Shown piece after piece: positions 56,869-64,000 of a stretch of DNA of 64,000 nt (position 1 is its first letter; each line of letters opens with the position of its first letter). Location: positions 2,294,001-2,358,000 of the forward strand of contig JAHEWK010000012.1 in the NCBI GenBank assembly GCA_020740775.1, given 5' to 3'. The stretch is from Ilyonectria destructans (taxonomy: Eukaryota > Ascomycota > Sordariomycetes > Hypocreales > Nectriaceae). A program made the translations under genes and the position numbers. Below the pieces are notes generated by a model. The model was given only the letters and a program-made list of their open reading frames with translations. It searched no databases and had not been told where the DNA came from.

Positions 56869-58993
56869 TGGCGGATCTGCAACCCGAAGCACTGACTAGA
56901 TCGTCAGCAGCGGAGCAAAGCCAAACGCTGATGGTCGCTGACACGAACAATCACCTCACGGGTTACAAATCTACCAAGATCCGAAGATCAACACAGAATC
57001 GGGCCTTTTGGGTTCTTCGAGCGACCTTCGCCATTATAGGTGCGATTCTGTACACTGCATTATATGCTGTTATTATATTTGTCTACATTCGACGCAAGGG
57101 CGACAATGATGTGATCGACTCACCCTACCCTGTTGATGCAAGGATCGTTTCGGGCCTCTGGTTCGTTTTCTCGGTCTTCATTTTGGACTTGAGCCGTATA
57201 GGATTGGCGGCTTGCGAAACTGCAGGCCTAACTTTGAAAAACTTCGCGCCTTCAACGGCGGTCAAGCTTTTGTGGCACGCCGACAAGTCTTGGTGCACGG
57301 TGACAGGATTGCTCAGCGTTGTGACTACGGCGGTCACTCTTTTGCGGTGGAAGCTCAAGGGTGACCGACTCAAACCCTCGCGATATTTCCCTGGAAGACT
57401 GTGGTGGATCATTGTTTTCATACATGCTCCGCTGTGGATTGCCATACCTCTGTCTGGTTTGACGTTTAGTTTCGGCACTATCTCGACACTTACCGCCAGC
57501 GACCTCTCGATCATTGGCCCTAACGAGACAACCTTTGACATGCGGGCATGGACGACAGTTATTGACGGTGCGGTCAGTCGCTGGTCTCAAGGCCTGCAGA
57601 CAACCCCGAAAGCACCAAACATCTTCTACGCGCCGGCAGGTTCACAGAACGTTAGTCAGACATTTTACGACGACGCAATCGGTACGTTCCAGGATGGCGA
57701 CTCGATTTCCTTCTTCGCAGCTCCTGAGGCCGATTCACTCCTGAACGGCACCGCATGGGGCTTAAGAGTCAATATCAGCTGTCGACTAGTCAACCCACTC
57801 AAAGACCTGCAGTTGCTCACAGTTCGGGATCTAGGACATTTTTCTAATACCACTTCCGGGCCCGTTGGATACACGGAATCAGTCGAAATTTATGGCGCCA
57901 GTTCCGCAATCCTCGCAGCCAGCAGTTTTAACCGAAGTGAACGGACTATGCTTACCCTGGCACTGTGACTGGAGCGGATGGGCAACCTGTTCACGATAGC
58001 AAACTGGAGATTATCGTATGACAATACTATAATACTTCCGCCGGCGAGGATCCTACTATGAAAGCAATGAGGAACCGAGACGTGGTGGTTGCGAGCCGTC
58101 TTCCTCAGGCAGTCGCAAATCCCGACATACTGGCTTTCGGCTTGTCACTCCAAATACAGTCCTCTGTGGGTTACGTCGGAATATCAGCTGGACAAAGAAC
58201 TTACTCCGACTTTCGGTGGTTTGGAAGTTCGCCTGTCCTGGCCAATAAAACTTATGGTGTTGACCCGGTTTGCCCGGGTTGCTTATCTGTCACAGGTAAT
58301 TGCGACGAGCTGAGAGTGTTGCAATGTCAGAACAAGGAGCAGCAACGCCAGCAACTGATGCAACTAGCTTCTTCGGAAGGCGTGATGGTGCTGGAAAACT
58401 TGATACTGGCCGCCCTTACTTGTCAAGAAGTGACCCCGTCTTTTGTGCCACAGACTTGCTTCCATGCCTGGTACATGGCGAATCTTGCAACAGGTGGAAA
58501 ACTGTACACATATGGGGGTATTCCAGAAATACAGGCCCCAGAAATTAGTCCCGAGCGCATGCGGCTAGCAGTATTGAAATTAGCCGGCGAATTGGCCGCC
58601 GCGATGATGGGGCCTGCGGTGGAATTATTCGAGGGAGATCTGGCGGGAGTCCGGACCATTAGGGCCCTCAAACCTGTTGTCATCAGTTGGAAACCAATTT
58701 TGGCATTGCTCTGTCTTTGGGCGCTCGCTATCACCATCTCGACAACTCTCTTCCTACTTAAAGGATGCGACGCACCTTTGCTGGATGGGTACCAGTTGTT
58801 TAAGGTTGGGGCGGAATGGGGCGAAGAGGCAAAAGGCGCGACCCAAGATAACTTTCAGTTCTGCGAGGTGCTTCAGGCGGTTCCAAAGAGGGGAGACTCT
58901 GAAATTGGCTATGAAGGACGACTGTTTGGGTTTGTCGGAGAGACCCTTAGAAGGAGAGAACGGAGATTAAGACCTGGAGAGGTTTACGGCTAA
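56869..58993 (+). pseudogene. Fungal membrane protein gene with frameshift and in-frame TGA
   Basis: The N-terminal part (ATG at 56869) has a cytosolic start and three or four membrane helices (FAIIGAILYTALYAVIIFV, LWFVFSVFILDLS, WWIIVFIHAPLWIAIPLSG). A large, N-glycosylation-rich outer domain follows. The frame ends at 57966, but text of the same protein continues in another frame. One missing base near 57938 would join FNRS to TDYAYPGTVTGADGQPVHD. That second frame meets TGA at 58019-58021, then runs open to 58993 and ends with a last helix (ILALLCLWALAITISTTLFLL) and a charged tail. The layout matches uncharacterised ascomycete membrane proteins. No intron explains both breaks, so decay or sequence error is likely. 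Function unknown. Confidence 0.65.
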
Positions 58994-60562
58994 GAGCAGA
59001 GAAGCCTGCATAATGCATAAGTCAGTCGATGCTGATTTAATGCGGTGTTAATTGATATTCTGCTTTCTGTATAGAAAACTATATTTTCGTCTGTATACTA
59101 CTAAATAAAAAGTAAGTTTACCGAATAATAACTGAACTTATACTGAATGGAATTATACTATTTAATTCTAACTTAAGTTATAATAATATAACTATATTAA
59201 TATTCTTATTATTATTACTATATTTTTAAATTATTTAATATTATATTTTCTTTTTCTATTTATATTTATAGTAAAAACTCTTTTTATTAAAATTTTATCT
59301 TACTATATTATATTTCTCTTTAATAATATATAGTATTATTTTATATTTCTATAAGATATTAATATATAGTATAATTATAACTTTTTAATATTAAAAGTAA
59401 TTTAATAGCTATATTACTCTTTACTAAAAGTATATTAATTTAGTAATTATTAACTTCTTTTAGTATATTATTTATTAATTAATATATATATTAAAAGTAT
59501 ATCTTAAAAGTATTTAGCTAGAATATTATATTATATTTACTCTAAATAAATATTTAAAACTTCTTATTAAATTATATATATATATTTATTATATATTTAT
59601 AATACTTTAGTATTAATTATTAATAGTAAATAATAAAATATAATTAAATAATAAATATTATTATTCTTTCTTTTTATATTTAACTTATTATAGCTTAAAT
59701 TAAAATTAAATAGTTATAATTAATAAAATTATGATATACTTACTTTTTTATATAATATAAACCTCAAGATTTATCTATATAAATAAGCTAGAGTATTTAG
59801 CTTACTAGCTTTTAATATATTAAGTTATATTAAATTTACTATTTTATTATTACTAAATTATAATCTATATTACTTAGTATAATATTTTAATCTACTAAAT
59901 TATACACTTTATACTTAAACTTACTCTATACTCTTAAGATAGATTTAATTATTATATAACTTTAAACTTTATTTACTCTAACTTTAAATTTTAACTAATT
60001 AGTAACTCAGCTTAGCAGTAAGTAATATTACAGTATTATACAGGCTATAAAATTCTATTTATATAGATAATTCTAGTAGAATCACCTGTAAATAAATCCT
60101 AGGGCGTCTATTAGAGCTGTTATACTACGTATAGGCATTATTATTCTATTCCTACCTAATTATCGCTCCCCTAACGCTTAATTTGCCCGCCATTACAGAA
60201 GTGGACTCGCCTAGATTAGCGGCGATTCTAGAGATACATAGGGATAACAGGGTTGCTCGCGCAATGAACTATAAACGGCTAGTTATAGAATAACAGGGGC
60301 TCAAGTCACCGACGCTAGTTCTTGCATATTAATAACCAGCATTAGGATCCTAGAGACAAGGGGCTTGCTTGCTGTGGAGGATGCATGCATAACCGCCAGC
60401 CCAGTAAGATTGCTCCTCTAGAGCTGTAGTGAAGGGGGCGAAAGGCCTGGCAGTAGCAGTAAATGGACGACATATAAAAAGACCAGTAGTCACCCAGCTT
60501 TTACGACACAAAATCATCAAATCATTCCCATCGATAGTTTTTAACTATCTGCACGTGTCGAG
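58994..60562. repeat. AT-rich, RIP-like block (about 59030-60070) plus gene-free flank
   Basis: Almost pure A/T up to about 60070, then a normal-composition flank of about 490 bp with no gene. A TATAAAAA string at 60473-60480 is a likely core promoter for the next gene. The flank also contains TAGGGATAACAGGGT at 60239-60253, identical to 15 of 18 bases of the I-SceI target. Confidence 0.7.
60473..60480 (+). promoter_or_regulatory. TATA-like box of the SMP-30-like gene
   Basis: TATAAAAA lies 90 bp upstream of the ATG at 60563. Confidence 0.4.
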
Positions 60563-61552
60563 ATGTTTCCAAGCATCTTCAGACTCTGGCCTGCGGCCCT
60601 CCTTTTCCCTGTCGTTCAGGGTCTTTCAGTTGAAATTACCCAAGATTTCCCTTTGGGCTCCGAGGTCGAAAATCTCGTGCTACGGCCCTCCGGATCTGTC
60701 CTGGCCACCGTCTACACTTTTCCCCATATCTATGAAGTCGACGTGTCCAAATATTCGACACCAAAGCTTTTACACACCTTTCACAACACAAGCGGCGCCT
60801 GTGGTATTGCGGTATCGTCAGAGCCTGATGTGTATTTCGTTCTCACTGGCAACTTCTCATTCCACACGTTCTCTCCTGTGCCCGGGTCGTACGCAATTCA
60901 CCGTTTGTCATTCAGCAAGTACGGCAAACCAATCGTCAAGGAACTTGCTCCTCTGGGGGACATCTCTCAACCCAACGGTATGATCGCCGTGCCGAATACT
61001 CCATACGTCTTGATCGCAGACAGCAGAGGCGGCTACGTGTATCGTTTCAACACCGAAACCCTTCAGCTCACCCTCTTCTTCGACCACCCATTACTGAAAC
61101 CGGTTCCGACGGAAGGCGCTCTATTTGGGGTGAATGGTGTCAAGCTTTCGAATGGATTCCTCTATTTCAGCAACTCGAATCAACATATCGTAGCAAGAAT
61201 CAAAGCCTCTGGGAAAGAGCCGCGACTTAAAGGCAGTCCAGAGGTCGTTGCTTTGCAGGTGCCCGTCGATGACTTTATTGTCGATGATACGACTGGGGAT
61301 CTCTACATTACACAGCAGGGAGCTATCAACGGACTGGGTCTCGTCAGGAGGAATGACTATGGCTCCAAGCCGAGAACGATCGTTGGCGGGCCAGGCAGTA
61401 CGACTCTTCTAGCTCCAACCGCAGCCATTTGGGCGAAAGAGGCCGTAGGACGAACACTGATCGTCTCAGTGATCGGGGGATTTGAACAATTTCAGACTCA
61501 GAACTACACTGGCGGGGCGAGACTCGCAGTAATTCGTCTAGGGTCGAGATAA
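60563..61552 (+). CDS. Secreted SMP-30/gluconolactonase-like beta-propeller protein
   Basis: Single exon, 329 aa. A signal peptide is evident (IFRLWPAALLFPVVQGLS, cleavage near residue 20). The remainder is a run of beta-propeller blades with repeats such as SGACGIAVSSEPDVYFVLTG, SQPNGMIAVPNTPYVLIADS and GALFGVNGVKLSNGFLYFSN, as in six-bladed SMP-30/lactonase-fold proteins. Several possible N-glycosylation sites are present. Family members hydrolyse lactones or bind small ligands; close fungal relatives are often found in specialised-metabolite clusters with unknown roles. Being extracellular, it could process a lactone outside the cell. Catalytic metal ligands cannot be assigned with confidence by eye. 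Confidence 0.8.
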   Translation: MFPSIFRLWPAALLFPVVQGLSVEITQDFPLGSEVENLVLRPSGSVLATVYTFPHIYEVDVSKYSTPKLLHTFHNTSGACGIAVSSEPDVYFVLTGNFSFHTFSPVPGSYAIHRLSFSKYGKPIVKELAPLGDISQPNGMIAVPNTPYVLIADSRGGYVYRFNTETLQLTLFFDHPLLKPVPTEGALFGVNGVKLSNGFLYFSNSNQHIVARIKASGKEPRLKGSPEVVALQVPVDDFIVDDTTGDLYITQQGAINGLGLVRRNDYGSKPRTIVGGPGSTTLLAPTAAIWAKEAVGRTLIVSVIGGFEQFQTQNYTGGARLAVIRLGSR

Positions 61553-62541
61553 AGCTAAGCTGCGTATGAATCTTCAGTGTTGGGAAAACCGCAAAAGATA
61601 ATACATAAACTATTAAAATTCACTGCGTTCGTACAAGCCGCCAATGGCCCACGCCATCATGGACGGAGAAAATCCATTCCGTGCCCCCTTGTGAGGAGAC
61701 GTGCACTGCGACAGCCACATCGTCAACCTTGACAGGGTCTTGGCTCGTCTACATACCGCACATGTTGTGCGCCTCTACTTTGCTTCGGAGACGACCAAAG
61801 GACTTCCGGCCGGGACACTTCCTGGACCCGCCCTGGATGGGCCCAGCCGATAGCTTATGGACGAACGCCCAACCTTGCTCAGCCGGCTGACGAACCGGTT
61901 GGTCGACCTTTAGGCATGTGGCCCTCCAACAAGCCGGGGATCCTTTGGAGCTCCCTCATCACGGAGTACCTCGAGGGGCTCCACCAGACGGTCGGCCCCC
62001 AACAAGCGTTATTTGCAAGTGCTTACCTCTCTGCTTATGCGATTGCCGACCAGAAGTGGTTAGGAGCGGTTACGACGTCCCAGGAGGGGATGTTGCAAAG
62101 CGGTGCGCTTCCGCGCTAGGACAGTTGGGGTTTATTGCGCGAGCATCCTTGTTATACTGGAGCATCGCTTTGCCCCTCCCGGCCCGTTTGGCAAGATATA
62201 GGTGGGCGGCGCAGGTCTAGACCAAGCCTCTATATCGTGTTCGGACCAAAGCTTCCTTTAACAGGCACTCGAGATTACCTCCTGATGGCATTTCTGTGGA
62301 AGCATCCCTAGGAACTGATAAGCACCATCCAACCACGTGGTTCGGTGCTAGAATCTGCGAAAGAGTGATCCTCCTGTTACCTACAACTACTCGCCAGCAT
62401 TTTCGGCTTGAGCAATCATGCTTAAATAGCCAGCAAGCCAGACTCCATTGAAATCTCCTTTTCTCGACCTACCCTCCACACCAACCCTTTTCAAACCAGA
62501 GTCGCTCGCTCAGCAGCGCAGGCTACCCTCGGTTTCCAGTC
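61553..62541. other. Intergenic region, possibly decayed coding sequence
   Basis: Between 61680 and 62220 the plus strand has GC-rich, coding-like composition in overlapping broken frames, but no family is recognised and stops interrupt every frame. It may be a gene relic. The 3' part holds the dienelactone hydrolase promoter. Confidence 0.4.
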
Positions 62542-63455
62542 ATGGAGGCACCATGCAGCGAGTGTATCAAGGTATACTTCCAGTGCCCACTGCAATGCGT
62601 TACCTTTGGCAGTTCCAGCTAACGAATCGTTCACAGGGTTCCATCCACAAAGGCCAACCCCAGGGGACAGAGGAACCGATCCATGGCCTGAACACCTATG
62701 TCGTGGGCAATCGGACCAACCCGCGTGCGATCATCGTCATGTACTCGGATGTATTCGGCCTAGCCCTGCCCAATAACAAGCTAATCGCCGACGCTTACGC
62801 CCAGAGCGGGGAGTATCTGGTATACCTGCCAGACTTCTTCGAGGGCGACCCGGTCCACCTCGCGATGGCCGACGTGCTCATCCCCGTCGACTCGGCAAAT
62901 CAGTCGAGTTTTTCGAAGTATACGGGCCTGCTCGCGAATATGCCCTCATTCCTCATGTGGATGTCTAGGCACAGGCAAGGCCCGACAGAAAAAGTGTGCG
63001 TCGACTTCCTTCAGAAGCTGAGGCGCAGCACCCCGAGGACTCGGAAGATCGGCATGGTCGGGTTCTGCTGGGGTGGCAGGTATGCGATCCGGGCCGGGGC
63101 CAAGGCCCATGCCATTGACATCGACGGTGCAGAGGTTTCCTTGGTTGATGCAGTGGTGGCAATGCACCCCAGCAACCTGGTGCTTCCAGGTGACGTCGAG
63201 GAGATGACAGTGCCTACTAGCTACGGGTGGGGCGTCGAGGACACTGTTGTGAGCTTTGAGCAGAAGGCAAAGGTGGAGAAGTTCCACGCGGAGGTAGCCA
63301 AGGCGGGACAGTACGTCCCGGAGATGGAGCACAAAGTTTACACCCCTGGCCGTCATGGCTTTGGTGTGCGAGGCAACCCCGATGAGCCACTTGAGAGAGC
63401 ATGTCTGGAGGGCGCGGAGGCTCAGGTCCTCGCTTGGTTTGGACGCTGGCTTTAA
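62542..63455 (+). CDS. Dienelactone hydrolase family protein
   Basis: Two exons, 62542-62571 and 62637-63455; 282 aa. The 30-nt first exon lies in a different frame from the continuous reading through the intron. It gives MEAPCSECIKG joined to GSIHKGQPQGTE, matching the Cys-rich N-terminus seen in fungal DLH proteins. The catalytic triad is present: Cys154 in GFCWGG, Asp212 in GVEDTVVS and His250 in GRHGFGVRG. Dienelactone hydrolases open 4-carboxymethylene-butenolides to maleylacetate, the substrate of the reductase at 30228. Many fungal homologues have undefined substrates. No PTS1 or signal peptide is seen, so it is probably cytosolic. Confidence 0.88.
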
Positions 63456-63712
63456 GTTGGGGCAGTCGAAATCTCTTGACGCCCCCAAATTGAACTTGGA
63501 TTACTCGTATATGCATTCACCTACTAGTGACAGATGCCCTCCAGGGGTTTACACTCTCCCCCGGCCTCTGCCCCCGCAACCAACTTGACGAGGCTGTGCA
63601 GGCGGCGTAACACCGCCAATCATCTTCCTTTTAACGTCCCTCACCCACATGTGGGTACCCCCCCGCATGTGGGCACCCCCAAAATGCAACCACAAAAACA
63701 CAGAATCTAGAT
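63456..63712. other. Flank with inverted CACATGTGGG strings
   Basis: Contains CCCACATGTGGG at 63644-63655 followed closely by GCATGTGGGCACCCCC. It may be the terminal region of the transposon whose coding end lies just to the right. Confidence 0.4.
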
Positions 63713-64000
63713 CTAACCCTTTTTTTCACCACACCGGGATGCAACAATAATAGAGTCCTCTGGCTCACTAGGTAATTCGACGTCGTTGGATTCAGTCGTA
63801 CTATCATCTTTTTCACTAGCCTCGACCTGGGCCTTGTAGATAGCGTCGATGATCGCGAACTTCGAATTTGGGTTGATCTGGACCCTCTTCCTTTTTTTTT
63901 AGGTCGTATTGATTGAATCTATTGTTCCAGGGCCTGGACCCAACGCTGTAGGAAAGCTAATTGGACGTGTTTTTCCTCGAATCCTTTTTGGACCTTCCGG
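63713..64000 (-). mobile_element. C-terminal fragment of a pogo/Fot1-like transposase, cut by the window edge
   Basis: Read on the minus strand from the right edge, one frame gives EEKHVQLAFLQRWVQALEQ, then TAG, then KKKRKRVQINPNSKFAIIDA and a Ser/Glu/Asp-rich acidic tail ending at TAG 63713-63715. The basic KRKRVQ, the NSKFAIIDAIYKAQ segment and the acidic tail resemble C-termini of fungal DDE (CENP-B/pogo-type) transposases. The internal TAG fits a CAG-to-TAG RIP change. The catalytic domain is outside the window, so the call rests on the tail only. Confidence 0.5.

Noticed and set aside
62448..62541. Longer N-terminus for the dienelactone hydrolase reading through the intron
   Set aside because: It starts at a non-ATG codon, and the spliced model gives the family's CxxC N-terminus with a clear branch site.
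1..64000. Starship-type giant transposon carrying the cluster
   Set aside because: The inverted edge repeat prompted the idea, but no DUF3435 tyrosine-recombinase captain gene or terminal direct repeat is visible.
1..64000. CRISPR arrays, rRNA or tRNA genes
   Set aside because: No spaced repeat arrays, no rRNA-like sequence and no convincing cloverleaf were found; the organism is a fungus.

Overview
The window looks like nuclear DNA of a filamentous ascomycete (Pezizomycotina). Genes carry short GT-AG introns (about 46-121 nt). Three Zn2Cys6 or C2H2/MHR transcription factors, fungal MFS and P450 families and a decayed Ty1/copia element are present. Gene-free AT-rich blocks (about 15.35-15.9, 49.85-51.35 and 59.0-60.1 kb) look like repeat DNA degraded by RIP. 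I cannot name the species. All gene models below are read by hand from reading frames, splice signals and conserved motifs.

Layout. 0-16 kb: an RIP-worn repeat copy, a peroxisomal-type enoyl-CoA hydratase/isomerase, a Zn2Cys6 regulator, an allantoate-permease-type MFS transporter divergent from an acyl-CoA ligase, and a second Zn2Cys6 regulator split by an in-frame TGA. 16-22 kb: a tannase/feruloyl-esterase-family hydrolase, a copia remnant with its LTR, and an SDR. 22-32 kb: a C2H2 plus fungal-TF-domain regulator, an LTR fold-back, a vanillyl-alcohol-oxidase-type flavoprotein and a maleylacetate-reductase-type Fe-ADH. 32-47 kb: a pisatin-demethylase-like P450 divergent from an MFS transporter, an SDR convergent with an FAD aromatic hydroxylase, a metallo-beta-lactamase-fold hydrolase divergent from a homogentisate-dioxygenase-like enzyme, and a second P450. 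47-64 kb: a carboxylesterase pseudogene, an AT-rich block, an HSL-type esterase, an SDR, a second copy of the edge repeat in inverted orientation, a broken membrane-protein gene, another AT-rich block, a secreted SMP-30-like propeller, a dienelactone hydrolase and the end of a pogo-like transposase.

How it may work together (inference). Ester release (tannase/feruloyl esterase, HSL esterase), CoA activation (ligase ending AKL), enoyl-CoA hydration or isomerisation (ending SKI), oxidation of 4-substituted phenols (VAO ending VKL), ring hydroxylation (FAD monooxygenase, P450s), ring opening (HGD-like), and the lower-pathway enzymes dienelactone hydrolase and maleylacetate reductase together suggest a catabolic island for plant phenylpropanoid or lignin-derived phenols. 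It has its own transporters and regulators. A recurrent CGGTCCG/CGGACCG element in intergenic DNA, densest in the left 16 kb, could be a shared operator. No hydroxyquinol or catechol intradiol dioxygenase, thiolase, aldehyde dehydrogenase, PKS or NRPS is visible. Three loci (regulator, carboxylesterase, membrane protein) are interrupted by TGA codons, so parts of the region are decaying.
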